A stretch of DNA of 64,000 nucleotides from Leptolyngbya sp. BL0902 (GCF_016403105.1 NZ_CP046155.1:2509906-2573905), one strand, 5' to 3'; counted from the stretch's first letter, positions 1 through 9,641 are shown. Notes: generated from the letters alone by a model not told the origin. Translations and numbers: made by a program.

Positions 1-1745
1 ACAAAGCCGAGGCTGCCCAGCAGCACCATCATCAATCGCTGGTTGGTTTCATTGTCATCGGCAATCAGCACACGCGGCACGGGTTGATCGGGGGCGAGGG
101 CCACCACCTGATCCACCAGGGTACGGGGCTTGAGTTCCACTTGGTTGACCGCGACCACGGGCAGATCGAGGTAGAAGGTGCTGCCCTGGGGGCCAGATTC
201 GGCCAGGGTAAGATCGCCCCCTAACAGGTGGGCAAAGCGACGACTGAGGGCCAGCCCCAGCCCTGTACCATCCTGGCGGGTGCGGCCTGTATCGGTTTGG
301 GAGAAAGGCTGAAACAGGCCTGGAATCTGATCGGCGGCAATACCGGGGCCGCTATCGGTGACGCAAAAGCGCAGCAGTGGCGGACAGGCCGTGGCATCGG
401 CCCAGGTGACGACGAGGGAGACGGTGCCCGCCGGGGTAAATTTTAGGGCGTTATCCAGCAGATTCAGCAAAATTTGCTGGAGCTTGCCAGAATCACTGCG
501 CAGGTAGGGGGGTAAGCCATCCTCGATCTGAAAGGTAAGCCTGATGCCCTGGGCGTTGGCGCGGGGCAGCAGCATGTCGATCAACTGCTGCACCAGGTCT
601 GGCAGGCTGAAGGCGCTGGTAATCAGACTCATTTGGCCCGCCTCAATTTTGGCCAGACTGAGGATGTCGTTGATCAGGCTGAGGAGGTATTCGCCGCTGT
701 GGGCAATGGTAGATAGGTGATCTTGGGTATCGTTGGGCAAGCGGCGGTCGCGGCGCAGGAGTTGGGCATAGCCCAGAATGGCGTTCAGCGGCGTCCGCAG
801 TTCGTGGCTCATGTGGGCGAGGAAGTCGCTCTTGGCCCGGTTCGCCCGCTCCGCCGAGTCCTTCGCCTGCTGGGCCTGATCCAGCAGGGTAATTTGGTAG
901 AGGGCCAACCCCAAATGGTGGGCCACCTGGGTCATGAGGGCGATGTCGTCAGGCAGCCAGCGACGCGGGCCAGCATTTTGGTAGACGCTCAGCAATCCCC
1001 ACAGCCGCTCCTGCTGAAAAATCGGCACAATGGCGTAGGCCCGCACCTGGAACTGTTCCAAAATGTCGATGTGGCAAGGGGTATGGCCACTCAGGTAAAT
1101 GTCGTCAACGGCGAAGGTTTCCCGGTTTTGGTAGCGTCCCCCCTGGTGTTCTTGCAGATAGGTATCGGCCCACACCGTGCGCCGTCCCTCTCCCACTAGC
1201 GACAGCCACCCCGCCGCCACCGACTCGGCCACGAAATGACCACTCCAGTCCTCCTCAAAGCGGTACACCGACGCCCGGTCGCAGTTCAATAGGTGCTGGA
1301 GTTCCTGGGTAGCAATGGTGAAGATATCTTGCAGGTCAAAGCTTTGGCGTAGCCGATCTACCAACCGCCCTAGGGCTTTCTCCCGTTCAATTTGGTGCTG
1401 AAGCCTCAGCTCTGCCCGTTTATAGCGGGTGATGTCGCGCCCCACCGCCTGGATTTCTGCCAGTTGGCCCTGATGGTCAAACTGGCCGTGGTTGTACCAC
1501 TGCTGCCAAAGCACATCGCCGCTGGGGGTTTGAATACGGGTTTCGTGGTTGAGGGAAGCATGATCCGCTGTAATCGTCATGACATTGAGGTCTGGCCAGC
1601 CGTCTAGGCTTTGGCTCAGATGGGGCGGATCGGCCAAGGACTCGGGGTTGGCGGGGTCGCAGCCAAAGTATTGACCATAGGCCGCGTTGACATAAACCAC
1701 CGTGCCATCCGCCCGAAACCGACAGACCAATTCGGACTGGCTCAT
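1..1745 (-). CDS. Hybrid sensor histidine kinase (PAS-GAF-HisKA-HATPase-REC), 3' end outside window
   Basis: A cytoplasmic two-component sensor with no visible membrane helix. Reading leftward from ATG 1745, the protein starts with a PAS domain (about residues 1-120), then a GAF domain (about 140-290). The dimerisation/phosphoacceptor helix follows, with the H-box [14 protein letters not shown], then the ATPase with an N-box ([11 protein letters not shown]), DSGPGIA and GTGLGLAL. A receiver domain begins at [13 protein letters not shown] and is cut by the window edge. The start is supported by a GGAGAG ribosome site 10 bases upstream. Autophosphorylation and phosphotransfer to the attached receiver are expected from the family; the signal is unknown. 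A perfect 14-bp palindrome lies 40 bp upstream. The edge cuts only the C-terminal end. Confidence 0.95.
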   Translation of the reverse strand, partial: MSQSELVCRFRADGTVVYVNAAYGQYFGCDPANPESLADPPHLSQSLDGWPDLNVMTITADHASLNHETRIQTPSGDVLWQQWYNHGQFDHQGQLAEIQAVGRDITRYKRAELRLQHQIEREKALGRLVDRLRQSFDLQDIFTIATQELQHLLNCDRASVYRFEEDWSGHFVAESVAAGWLSLVGEGRRTVWADTYLQEHQGGRYQNRETFAVDDIYLSGHTPCHIDILEQFQVRAYAIVPIFQQERLWGLLSVYQNAGPRRWLPDDIALMTQVAHHLGLALYQITLLDQAQQAKDSAERANRAKSDFLAHMSHELRTPLNAILGYAQLLRRDRRLPNDTQDHLSTIAHSGEYLLSLINDILSLAKIEAGQMSLITSAFSLPDLVQQLIDMLLPRANAQGIRLTFQIEDGLPPYLRSDSGKLQQILLNLLDNALKFTPAGTVSLVVTWADATACPPLLRFCVTDSGPGIAADQIPGLFQPFSQTDTGRTRQDGTGLGLALSRRFAHLLGGDLTLAESGPQGSTFYLDLPVVAVNQVELKPRTLVDQVVALAPDQPVPRVLIADDNETNQRLMMVLLGSLGF

Positions 1746-1784
1746 CTGTCGTTGCTCTCCACCATGAGGATTAGGGTTCTGTAT

Positions 1785-1798
1785 GTAATCTAGATTAC
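1785..1798. promoter_or_regulatory. 14-bp perfect palindrome matching GTA-N8-TAC (NtcA-type box)
   Basis: The sequence GTAATCTAGATTAC is a perfect palindrome and fits the consensus GTA-N8-TAC bound by the cyanobacterial nitrogen regulator NtcA. It lies 39 bp upstream of the histidine kinase start. A TAN3T -10 box at the usual 20-24 bp distance is not clear in either direction, and it would leave almost no leader. It could therefore be a site for another dimeric regulator or a repression site. Confidence 0.4.
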
Positions 1799-1906
1799 CT
1801 AAGTTAGCCCCCAACCTAACGAGACTCTCCCCTGCATGACCACTAACCCCAGGCTGTCTTCATCACCCAGTTAATCTTGGCCCTGGGGTCAATTTTGACC
1901 ACCGTT

Positions 1907-2464
1907 TCACCGATCAAAATTGGCGATGGCGCGAGCCGCACCAATGCTTTGATCGCCAGGGCCAAAGGTCAGCTCCAGCGCCTGTTGATCGGCAAAAGCA
2001 CGACTGGCCTCGCGGTAGACACTGCGGCTGGTGGGCAGGGTACGGCGCTGGCCATCGTAGTCAAAGGTAATGGCGTAGTCCACGTTTTTTTGGAGAATCG
2101 GGTCGGTGCGCTGTTCGATGGCTTCCCGTCGGCGTTCCTCCAGTTCGTCGGCGGTGGGGCGGGGCGGCAGGGCTGGCCACCAGAGGCCCTCATCGTCAGG
2201 CCCCGTTACTGCCCCTTCGGGACGCACCCGGTTACGGTTTACTAGGCTGGTTGATTCAAAGGTTTCTCGACGGATGGTGCGCCGCTGGTCAAAGCTGCGG
2301 GCATAGTCCACCTGCCAGGTATAGGTGACGGTGGCCATGGCCTCGTAGGTGCCCGTGGTGATGGTATTGCCTGTGGCAGGGTAGGTCTCGCAGCCGGAGA
2401 GCAATCCCACCCCTAGGGCTAGGGCGCTGAGGCGAGTGAACCAGGTAGAACCAGCGGTTGGCAT
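1907..2464 (-). CDS. Small lipoprotein of unknown function
   Basis: A 185-residue protein with a lipoprotein signal: a hydrophobic stretch at about residues 10-23 followed by the lipobox LSGC, so Cys25 should be lipidated and the mature protein membrane-anchored. The mature part is polar and rich in Arg, Glu and Thr, with WWPALPPRP near residue 95 and a charged, probably helical segment (ADELEERRREAIEQ). No catalytic motif or named domain is recognised. It is a stand-alone gene between the sensor kinase and the uracil-DNA glycosylase. The ATG is preceded by GGGAAT-type repeats rather than a clear ribosome site. Function is not assigned. Confidence 0.75.
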   Translation of the reverse strand: MPTAGSTWFTRLSALALGVGLLSGCETYPATGNTITTGTYEAMATVTYTWQVDYARSFDQRRTIRRETFESTSLVNRNRVRPEGAVTGPDDEGLWWPALPPRPTADELEERRREAIEQRTDPILQKNVDYAITFDYDGQRRTLPTSRSVYREASRAFADQQALELTFGPGDQSIGAARAIANFDR

Positions 2465-2465
2465 G

Positions 2466-2492
2466 GGGAATTCGGGAATTAGGGAACGGGAG
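2466..2492. repeat. Degenerate GGGAATN heptamer-like repeat at a start codon
   Basis: Directly upstream of the lipoprotein start lies GGGGAATTCGGGAATTAGGG, a degenerate form of the GGGA(A/G)TC heptamer array found upstream of the CIA30-like gene at 31668-31709. Both sit where a ribosome-binding site would be expected. Confidence 0.4.
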
Positions 2493-2709
2493 CCTAGATG
2501 TTAGGCCAAAGCTATCTAAGCCATACCTCTGCAATACCATCCCTAAAGGGTAGCCAACGCGCCCCGCAGGAAGCTTTGAGAATCGGCACAGGGCTTACCT
2601 GACCTCCATCAAGGCGGGCTAAGTCACGGTTTGCCCTGAGTCCGTCTCGGCATGACTAGGAAAGGGTAGGGGGCGGGCGGGCGAATCACTCAAGCTCCTG
2701 GGAGCAGGG

Positions 2710-3480
2710 TTAGGCAGGCGGCTGGAGTTCGGCCAACTTCGCTTTAACAGCCTGGATATCTTGCCACATCAACCATTTGGGGCTGCCCTTCTCACGCGAG
2801 GGGTTGCGTAGCAGGTAGGCCGGGTGAAAAATCGGCATACAAAGCCGTCCGTCCCACTCAAACCACTGCCCCCGAATTTTGGTGATGCCGTCTTTGAGGC
2901 CCAAAATACCCTTCACCGCCGTTGCCCCAGTCAGCAGGATAATTTTGGGATCAACGAGGCGAATTTGCTCTAGGAGATACCCTTTGCAGGCAGCCACCTC
3001 ATCAGTGGTCGGCACCCGGTTGTTGGGAGGCCGACATTTCACGATGTTACCGACGTAGACATCCCGCTCCGTATCCAGCCGCACCGAGGCCAAGATTTGC
3101 TCCAAGAGTTGCCCCGACCGCCCCACAAAGGGTTTACCTTGCTCGTCCTCCTGTTGCCCTGGCCCCTCGCCAATGATAAAGATGGGGGCATCGGCACTGC
3201 CCCGGCTAACCACAACGTTGGTGCGGGTGGGGGCGAGGCCGCAGCGCTGGCAGGCATGGCAGTGGGTGGCTAAGTCCTCTAGGCTGGCGTAGGTGCCAGG
3301 AGCAATGGCCACTGAGGCCGTGGTGGGAATGGCGTCATAGTTAACAGACGAATTGGCAGATGAATTGACAGACGAACTGGCAGGCGAGTTGCTGGCAGAG
3401 GTAGGCTGGCTAGACTCCTTCGCGGCGGCGGTCGCAGTGACATCTTCCAGGGAAAATAAACTAATTTGCTCGTCTGCCAT
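2710..3480 (-). CDS. Uracil-DNA glycosylase, family 4 (iron-sulfur type)
   Basis: Removes uracil from DNA at the start of base-excision repair. The C-terminal 185 residues match family 4: CQRCGLAPTRT with two cluster cysteines, GEGPGQQEDEQGKPFVGRSGQLL (uracil pocket and catalytic loop, given here only to locate it near residue 110), NIVKCRPPNNR with the third cysteine, and IFHPAYLLRNP (DNA intercalation motif). The first 60 or so residues are a low-complexity Ser/Ala/Asn linker encoded by a degenerate 12-bp tandem repeat at about 3343-3400. The ATG at 3480 is preferred; an in-frame TTG three codons earlier is possible. It is transcribed divergently from the MFS-like gene. Confidence 0.92.
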   Translation of the reverse strand: MADEQISLFSLEDVTATAAAKESSQPTSASNSPASSSVNSSANSSVNYDAIPTTASVAIAPGTYASLEDLATHCHACQRCGLAPTRTNVVVSRGSADAPIFIIGEGPGQQEDEQGKPFVGRSGQLLEQILASVRLDTERDVYVGNIVKCRPPNNRVPTTDEVAACKGYLLEQIRLVDPKIILLTGATAVKGILGLKDGITKIRGQWFEWDGRLCMPIFHPAYLLRNPSREKGSPKWLMWQDIQAVKAKLAELQPPA

Positions 3481-3489
3481 GGGGTTCAA

Positions 3490-3882
3490 TCAATGCAACA
3501 AGGAAAGGCAACGGGAATTTGTCAACCATTGTAAAGCGATTATTCGTCCATTCGATAGACCTTGGGCCTATCTGCTAGGAAAGGCATGGCCGGAGCCGCG
3601 ACCTAGGGGCAAGAATCATGTCAGACTGCCCAAAAAATTGAAAGTTCCCTATCATTGCGCCATCAAAAAAGTGATGACATGACACGATTTCCCAACAATT
3701 CTTACACCAAGTTGTGGCCATGGAGATAGGGTAGAAGCCTATGTTAAACCCTTGAGGTCTTTCATCTTAGGGCAGACCTCCAGCCTAGCAAAAGACCAAA
3801 CCAGTCCCTAGCTTGTGCCTTGCATCGCTCAGTCTAGAGAGGCTATGCTAACCGCTGACGGAACATCGTTGGCAATCGCAGC
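3490..3882. other. Divergent intergenic region
   Basis: About 390 bp between the uracil-DNA glycosylase start (leftward) and the MFS-like gene (rightward). It must hold both promoters, but no convincing -35/-10 pair, operator palindrome, RNA gene or coding sequence was seen. Confidence 0.5.
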
Positions 3883-5637
3883 ATGATAGACCTTTGGGCG
3901 CAGTCACTTCAGTCAACCATTGATGTGCCCAAGGTGCAGGTGTCAATAGTGAACACCGATTCGATCCAAGTGATTCTCTACAGCCCCGATTTAGCCACCA
4001 TCAACCAAGCTGCTCCTTGGATTGTATGGCTGAAACGCCACTGGCCTGGGGACGGCGGGGAGGTTTCCCTAGTGGCTCAGTGGGGCGAAAGCTACCTGTG
4101 GCGCGAGGTCGTTACGGTTACGAATTCCTCCAGTCAGGGACGTTCACAACTCCTTGAAGGTTCTGAAATAATCACCTCAGAAAGTCTTACTGACGCACTG
4201 GTCGATGAACCTGAAAATCCGATCAAAAAGAAAAACTCTTCTCTCTCGTATTCAGAATTTCACTGGAAGTATCGACACATTTCCCCCCTAAGTCATGAGG
4301 CAGATGAGACAACTCAAGAAGCCGCAAGGGTCATTCACGCGGAGGATTACAAACTTGCCTGGATTGGGCTGGCCATTCTGCTCTCTCTGAATACCTTGTC
4401 CCAGCGATTAGGGGAAGTTGTTTCTATTAGTAATTTTCTGGACAATGTTGGCGTTGAGAGCATTTTTTTGGTTTGGATTTTGGATGCTGTCCTGCTCATT
4501 ATTGCCACATCATTGCAGTCTTTGTTGGTGGATCGCATCTTTCGACTGACCCTCGCCAAGCTAGTAGCTTTTGTCGTGGCGGCCCTCTTTGCTCTGTGCT
4601 GGCTATTTATGAAGCTTGGGGCTCCTAGCGGACTCACCTTCACCCTAATGTTTTTGATTGCTCAACAGCAGATGGTCTTTGTCCCCGTCGTTTTCTGGAC
4701 ATTAGCCAACGACATTTTTGATGTAGCAGTTGGGCGGCGGATGTTTCCCCGTTTGGCGGCGGTGGCCTTTGCCGGAAGCCTTGTTGGCAGCGGCATGGCA
4801 GCTCTCATGCCCCAGCTTCCTGGGTGGCTCAATGTCGAAGCCATTCTCCTAGGAAATGTGGGCATTTATTTAGGCATTATCCTCATTCTACAGGTATTTT
4901 TTAAGCCTGCTTGGATTCGCAAAACGGCCACCACTTCCCTCAAGGTTCAGGAGGTACTGAGGGAAGGCTTTGGTTTTATTCAGGATGTGCCTGCCTTTAA
5001 GTTTTTGATTGCATCCTTAATTTTGCTCTATGCTGGCGACGTTTTAGTTGAGTACTACTTCTTTGCAACGGCTAACAGCGTCTTTCCCAATCTGAATGAG
5101 TTTCAGACCTTTTTTGGGCTGTTCTCACTGCTGCGGCAGGGGGCGTATCTGCTCATTCAGGTATGGGTGGTAGAGCGATTCGTCAATGCCTTAGGGCTGC
5201 GGTCGATTTGGATTGTTGCTCCCATTGCCACTGTGCTGGCCGGGACAAGCGCCCTAGGCATTGCGGGTCTTGCCGGGGCTACCCTCAGCGTGGCCTTGCT
5301 CAAACTCCCCCTCTACGGCATTGACGAGACCGCCCGCAAAAATCTTCAGGGTTTAATTCCGGAAGAGCGGCGGGGGCGAGTGAGTCTATTTATGGATGGT
5401 TACGTCATCGCGCTGGGATCAATCATTGGTGCCATGATGGGGGCAGGGGTATTATTCCTCGGAACCCAACTTGCGTTTCCGAGCCAAACCAGCCTACTGC
5501 TGCTGGTGATGGGTTTAGGTAGTGTGGCCGTCGCCATGGCCACGCAGGTTCACCGTACCTACGAAACCTCCATGCTGAACTGGCGTCTCAAACGCCGTCA
5601 GCGCGGACGATCTTCCATCCTCGATCAATTTCAATAG
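3883..5637 (+). CDS. Polytopic membrane protein, MFS / NTT-like fold, with soluble N-terminal region
   Basis: A 584-residue protein. Residues 1 to about 150 are soluble; the rest holds about 11-12 hydrophobic helices starting at LAWIGLAILLSLN. The loop near residue 480 (IDETARKNLQGLIPEERRGR) resembles the cytoplasmic loop of major-facilitator or ATP:ADP-antiporter-like permeases. Substrate cannot be predicted; a nucleotide carrier is only one option. The next gene, a HAMP-type sensor, starts 32 bp downstream, so the two were probably co-transcribed before that gene was interrupted. The N-terminal soluble part is unusual for a plain MFS carrier and may be regulatory. Confidence 0.7.
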   Translation: MIDLWAQSLQSTIDVPKVQVSIVNTDSIQVILYSPDLATINQAAPWIVWLKRHWPGDGGEVSLVAQWGESYLWREVVTVTNSSSQGRSQLLEGSEIITSESLTDALVDEPENPIKKKNSSLSYSEFHWKYRHISPLSHEADETTQEAARVIHAEDYKLAWIGLAILLSLNTLSQRLGEVVSISNFLDNVGVESIFLVWILDAVLLIIATSLQSLLVDRIFRLTLAKLVAFVVAALFALCWLFMKLGAPSGLTFTLMFLIAQQQMVFVPVVFWTLANDIFDVAVGRRMFPRLAAVAFAGSLVGSGMAALMPQLPGWLNVEAILLGNVGIYLGIILILQVFFKPAWIRKTATTSLKVQEVLREGFGFIQDVPAFKFLIASLILLYAGDVLVEYYFFATANSVFPNLNEFQTFFGLFSLLRQGAYLLIQVWVVERFVNALGLRSIWIVAPIATVLAGTSALGIAGLAGATLSVALLKLPLYGIDETARKNLQGLIPEERRGRVSLFMDGYVIALGSIIGAMMGAGVLFLGTQLAFPSQTSLLLLVMGLGSVAVAMATQVHRTYETSMLNWRLKRRQRGRSSILDQFQ

Positions 5638-5669
5638 CCGACAATCCATCTTTTGAGTCGCCATTCCCC

Positions 5670-6681
5670 ATGACTGTCTTCGTCGATACCCACCGCGAGC
5701 CACCCCAGCGGCGGCGCTTTGTTAGTCTTCAGGTACGCCTGCTGGTAGGGTTTACTATCATTTTCACAGGCGTATTCTCGGCGGCCTACTACTGGTTCTA
5801 TACCTTCACCATAGAAAGCGCAGTAGCCAGCCTCCGAAAAGATCTCAACAACACCCTAGAGGGAGCCGCCGCCGGGGTTGATGCGGAGGAGTTAATTGAC
5901 CTTTATACAACTGGGGAACCCAATGCAGCGGGGTTTTCCGATGATCCCCGCTACCTGAATCAAATTTCCTGGTTTGAAACAATTCAACAGCTAGAGCCCC
6001 GTGCTTGGCCCTATGCCTACATCATGGTTGGATTGGCCGACCAAGACACTGCCAGAAAGCAGGTGCGAGATAGCAATGGCAATATCAGCGTTGAAACCTT
6101 TGTTCCTAGCCATGATCGGCAGTTGGTTGGGGTTGTCGATCTATGGGCCATTCACGATCCGGCCAAGTCTTACTTGTTTCTAGACATGGGTGAAGCCAGC
6201 CATTATTCTGTGCGGGCTTGGAAGGAAAATCGACTCATTGAACGCTCAGATTTGTATGCTGATGCTTGGGGTGAATGGTTTAGTTCCTACACGCCTATTC
6301 GCAATGCCGAGGGGGAGGTGGTGGCACTCTTAGGTATTGATTTTGAGGCTAGCTATGTCAATCAACTCAAGCGCTCGCTAGTGGATCAGATTATTATCTC
6401 CTTTAGTTTGGCTTACATCACCTTGTTTATTCTAGTGTACGTCAGCTCTAAATTTTTTACTCGTCCCCTCAAACATCTCAGCTTTGCAGCCAAGAAAATT
6501 GCTAATGCGGAATATGACGATACCGAATCCTTTAAGCTTCTCAGCAGTCGAAAGCTAAGGGATGAATTCACCGATTTATCCGACACTTTCATGATGATGA
6601 CAGCTAAAATTAGAGGCCGTGAAGAGGCTCTAAAAACGAGGGTTCAAAAGCTACAAATCGAAATTGACGAGACTCGCAAAC
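5670..6681 (+). pseudogene. HAMP-domain membrane sensor, 5' part (interrupted by IS)
   Basis: First 337 codons of a sensor protein. They encode a short cytoplasmic N-terminus, membrane helix 1 at about residues 22-46, an extracytoplasmic sensing region (about 47-235), membrane helix 2 (about 240-262) and a HAMP linker starting at FFTRPLKHL, followed by a coiled coil. No kinase, cyclase or methyl-accepting domain follows. The reading frame runs into the IS end and stops at 6728 after 15 foreign residues. The remainder of the gene is at 7995-8143. Removing the IS and one 9-bp target copy joins the halves in frame into a 383-residue protein. Loss of the C-terminal helix probably impairs function, although a truncated protein could be made. 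Confidence 0.9.
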
Positions 6682-7994
6682 CTGACTGCCTGACACATCT
6701 TTATGCGGCCTCCCAAGGGGGTAGCTGACAGCGCATGGACTGGATCCTAGAGAACCAGATGCGGTCATAATATCGGGCTTCTGCCTTTTTAGATGCAAAA
6801 CAGGGATCTGGGTCAACGGTCAATAGGGGGATGGGGTTGAGCAACGGACGCCCTTTGTTGACCACCCCTCTAAGCCAGCGGAGGCCGATTTTGAGATAGC
6901 TGATGCCCCGTGTCCAATGAGGGTCAACCTGAGAGCGGAGACCGTCGAGTTGAGCGGCCATGCCCTGGGTGGTGCCATAGAGGATGGCGACTGCCGCGAC
7001 GAGGTAGAGACGTTCGAGGGCTTGGGCGGAGCGGATGCCGGAAGATTCGAGGGCAAAGGCCCCGGATTTTGAATCGAGGAACAGTTCCTCAACTCGGAAC
7101 CTGAGGGCATATTGCCACAGGGTATTGAGGGTCGGCGGCTCATCGGTGATGACCGCCCAGGGCTCCTTAACGCCTTTGACGTTAGCCAGAACCAGGTTGC
7201 AGCGCCAGCGCCCATCGGCCCACAGGCCAATGCCCTCATAGAAACGAACTTCGCCCTTGGGGGGCCACAGAACACCTACCTCAATCGGCTGACGGCGGGG
7301 GCCATGCACCACCACATCACTGGGCAAGCGTAAAGCATAGTGCCATCGACTGTCGCTGAGCCACGCCAGCAGGTCATGGTTGGCAAACCCTCGGTCGGCT
7401 AACAGCATCACATCGGGATAAGCCTGCAACAGTCGATGGGCTAAGCGCAGCATCGGCAAATACCGTTGGGCACTGACCGTGGCACTAGGATGCTCTAACA
7501 CCCGCCACAGCAGGGGCACCGCCCGCCCACAACAGGTCACGGACAGGTGAATCATGCAATACCGATTCCACAGCACCGTCGTATCGAGGGCTAGGTAGAG
7601 TCGCCGTCCTTTCCACCGATGAATCGCCGCTAACGCCAAGGGCACGTACAGACTTTTAATCCGCACCCGGTGATTGCTCATAAACCGTTGCCATCGTCGT
7701 TCGGTGCTTTGCGCTTGGCGGGCGCGACTGGGAACATAGGCCTCCCACTCCGGCAGGCTCAACCGACCACTGCACACCAGCGCCGTCACCATCCACGCCA
7801 GCGCTTTGAGGTGCCGTAAATCCCGACGATGGCTATATTGACGCAGCAAGGACAGCACTTGATCATAGAGACAGGTGGTGGATGACATGGCAAAGACCCT
7901 GAAATACGCAAATTCCAGCGTCTCATGTCACCTCACCTTTTCCCCTCCCACCACGAGGTTTCAAGCCTTTCACCCACTTCTGTCAGGCAGTCAG
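6682..7994 (-). mobile_element. IS4-family insertion sequence, complete (1313 bp)
   Basis: Both ends carry a perfect 14-bp inverted repeat, CTGACTGCCTGACA (6682-6695) and its complement (7981-7994). The flanks are an exact 9-bp direct repeat, CTCGCAAAC, at 6673-6681 and 7995-8003, which is the target duplication. The ends begin CTGACT, as in IS50, and the 9-bp duplication agrees with the IS10/IS50 side of the IS4 family. The single transposase gene is intact. The element interrupts the HAMP sensor gene. Intact ends, intact target duplication and an open transposase frame suggest a recent insertion and possible activity. Confidence 0.96.
6701..7888 (-). CDS. IS4-family DDE transposase
   Basis: A 395-residue protein that cuts and rejoins the element ends in trans. 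Visible catalytic motifs are the first Asp in LALDTT (about residue 104), the second Asp in LLADRGF (about 183), and the third-block signature Y-(2)-R-(3)-E-(6)-K in YALRFRVEELFLDSK (about 288-302), which is diagnostic of IS4-type transposases. It fills the element, leaving about 20 bp at one end and 105 bp at the other. It reads opposite to the gene it interrupts. The same enzyme could act on the MITE at 52404-52564, which has nearly the same ends. Confidence 0.95.
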   Translation of the reverse strand: MSSTTCLYDQVLSLLRQYSHRRDLRHLKALAWMVTALVCSGRLSLPEWEAYVPSRARQAQSTERRWQRFMSNHRVRIKSLYVPLALAAIHRWKGRRLYLALDTTVLWNRYCMIHLSVTCCGRAVPLLWRVLEHPSATVSAQRYLPMLRLAHRLLQAYPDVMLLADRGFANHDLLAWLSDSRWHYALRLPSDVVVHGPRRQPIEVGVLWPPKGEVRFYEGIGLWADGRWRCNLVLANVKGVKEPWAVITDEPPTLNTLWQYALRFRVEELFLDSKSGAFALESSGIRSAQALERLYLVAAVAILYGTTQGMAAQLDGLRSQVDPHWTRGISYLKIGLRWLRGVVNKGRPLLNPIPLLTVDPDPCFASKKAEARYYDRIWFSRIQSMRCQLPPWEAA

Positions 7995-8143
7995 CTCGCA
8001 AACAGCGAGAAGTGAAGGAAATTGTTGAGTCTGACTTTTTCCGAGAACTCCAGCAAAAAGCCGCAGAAATTCGACGCCGTGCTAGGGAATATCCTGAGGG
8101 AGAGGAGGACGTTGATGGGGCATCCTCAGACAGTTCCCTTTGA
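7995..8143 (+). pseudogene. HAMP-domain membrane sensor, 3' part
   Basis: Last 46 codons of the interrupted sensor gene, from the second target copy to TGA at 8141-8143. It encodes a charged helix (KQREVKEIVESDFFRELQ), then an acidic Ser/Asp-rich tail. In cyanobacterial HAMP proteins this EIVE-DFF-ELQ helix normally follows the IEIDE coiled coil that ends the 5' part, so the two belong together. An open frame from 7925 covers it, but its first 26 codons are IS sequence. Confidence 0.88.
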
Positions 8144-8278
8144 ATAGCATAAACCCGAAGAGACCCCCCTGCATCAAATGAGGTTTTGACCAGCGCAGCC
8201 TGAGCAGCATCGGTTTTTAGTCGGGGGTAGGCAATCGGGATTTCGCAGAATAGACAGGCCAAGCTGGCGGCGACAGGC

Positions 8279-9586
8279 TTGGCAGACACGTTAGGAGAAC
8301 TTGGATTGACGGCTTTAGTGGTATGCAACACCTATGAGTCCTACGGTGTTTTTTTGAGGGGCTTGCAAAACTCTGCTGATTTGGTTCATCCGGTGGGGGA
8401 TCGGTCGCTTTTTTATCTCCCTAGCCCCAAGCTACTGGTCACGAGTGTCACGCCCCCTCACCTAGACTATGTGCGGTCTCTGGGATACGTCATCCAGAGC
8501 TTTTCCCCCCGTCGGCCCAGTCCGTCTCTGTGTCAGGACTTGATCACCGATCAGGAGTTAAGCCACGCGCTGTTGGCGGCGATTGATCGGGATGCCCCCC
8601 TAGAAATTGTGCCCTACGGCAACACGGCTGAGTTTTTCCAGATGGTGGCCCACTATCAAACTCAATATGCGCTCACCATCGCCCTGCCAGAATCGCCCGT
8701 CGCGTCGTTGGGCTGGTTCCGTGATGCCCTAGATGGCAAGTCGGTGTTTGCTATGTTGGCCCCAGCGCTGCTGGAGGGAACGGCTTGTCGCTTGGCCCCT
8801 CGGGTGGTGGCCGATTCGATTCCCCAGGCGACAGCGGCGGTTCAGACGTTTCTCGCCCAAGCCCAAGCCTGTGTGGTGAAGCCCGATGTGGGCTACTTGA
8901 GTTTGGGGCTGATGCGCTTTGATCCCCATGATTCCTGGACTCAAGCCACCATCGAGGCGCACCTGCGCCGCAATGCCGCCTTTGGCCACCGCAAACTCTC
9001 GGTGGAGGCATGGATTCGCAGCGGCATCGAGGGCCAGTCGCCTTCGGTAGAGGTATTTGTGCCGCACCGAGGGAAGCCCTATGTCACCTATGTGTGCGAT
9101 CAGGTATTTTCGGCAGACAACTTGTTTGCGGGCATTGCCCTACGCCCTGAATTCTACGCCACCGCCTGGGCGAAAACCCTCAGCCAAGGAGCCCTCGCCG
9201 TGGCTGATCGACTTCAGAGTTTGGGCTACTGCGGCTACTTTGACCTAGATGCCATCGTAGATTCCGAGGGGCAGGTCTATGTGATTGAAATGAACCCACG
9301 CCGCACCGGGGGCACCCATGTCCATGACCTGGCCGAATTTCTAGTGGGTCAGGACTACTGCAACCGGGAGGTGCTCCTCAGTGGATCTCTAACCCTGAAA
9401 CACCCCTGCACCTGGCCCGAATTAGAAATCGTGTTGCGGGAGTCGGGGTTGCTCTATCCCCAAGGAGCTGTGATTCCGGTACAAACGTCATCTTTGCCCT
9501 TGGGCTGGCTGGGCTACGTCATCCTAGCGGCGGAGTGGGAGGCTGTTCAGGGCTGGCAGAAGCGGCTACTCGCCTTATTGACCTAG
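8279..9586 (+). CDS. ATP-grasp domain protein
   Basis: A 435-residue protein whose middle and C-terminal parts fit the ATP-grasp fold: a possible ATP-lysine in ACVVKPDVGYLSLG (about residue 200), and the metal/catalytic block YFDLDAIVD with VYVIEMNPRRTGG (about residues 320-345), where Glu and Asn ligate magnesium. Such enzymes form an acyl-phosphate and join it to an amine, thiol or similar nucleophile. The substrate is unknown. No ATG is available: the frame is open from 8231 and TTG 8279 is the listed start, so the N-terminus is uncertain. It lies tail-to-tail with the KamA-like gene, 58 bp apart, and the two may act on the same amino acid, but this is only inference. Confidence 0.75.
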   Translation: MADTLGELGLTALVVCNTYESYGVFLRGLQNSADLVHPVGDRSLFYLPSPKLLVTSVTPPHLDYVRSLGYVIQSFSPRRPSPSLCQDLITDQELSHALLAAIDRDAPLEIVPYGNTAEFFQMVAHYQTQYALTIALPESPVASLGWFRDALDGKSVFAMLAPALLEGTACRLAPRVVADSIPQATAAVQTFLAQAQACVVKPDVGYLSLGLMRFDPHDSWTQATIEAHLRRNAAFGHRKLSVEAWIRSGIEGQSPSVEVFVPHRGKPYVTYVCDQVFSADNLFAGIALRPEFYATAWAKTLSQGALAVADRLQSLGYCGYFDLDAIVDSEGQVYVIEMNPRRTGGTHVHDLAEFLVGQDYCNREVLLSGSLTLKHPCTWPELEIVLRESGLLYPQGAVIPVQTSSLPLGWLGYVILAAEWEAVQGWQKRLLALLT

Positions 9587-9608
9587 CTCCAGCAGCCCGC
9601 CGCCCGAC

Positions 9609-9641
9609 GGTGATCGTCGTTGAATGGTGATCGCCGTTGAG
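9609..9641. repeat. Direct repeat between convergent genes
   Basis: GGTGATCGTCGTTGA and GGTGATCGCCGTTGA stand next to each other in the 58-bp gap between the ATP-grasp and kamA-like genes. They do not form a classical terminator. Function unknown. Confidence 0.4.

Noticed and set aside
717-1199. 160-codon plus-strand frame in the left part
   Set aside because: Lies antisense to the GAF/HisKA region of the hybrid kinase.
3343-3400. 12-bp tandem units resembling a repeat array
   Set aside because: They encode the Ser/Ala/Asn linker of the uracil-DNA glycosylase; a coding low-complexity region and not a CRISPR or regulatory array.
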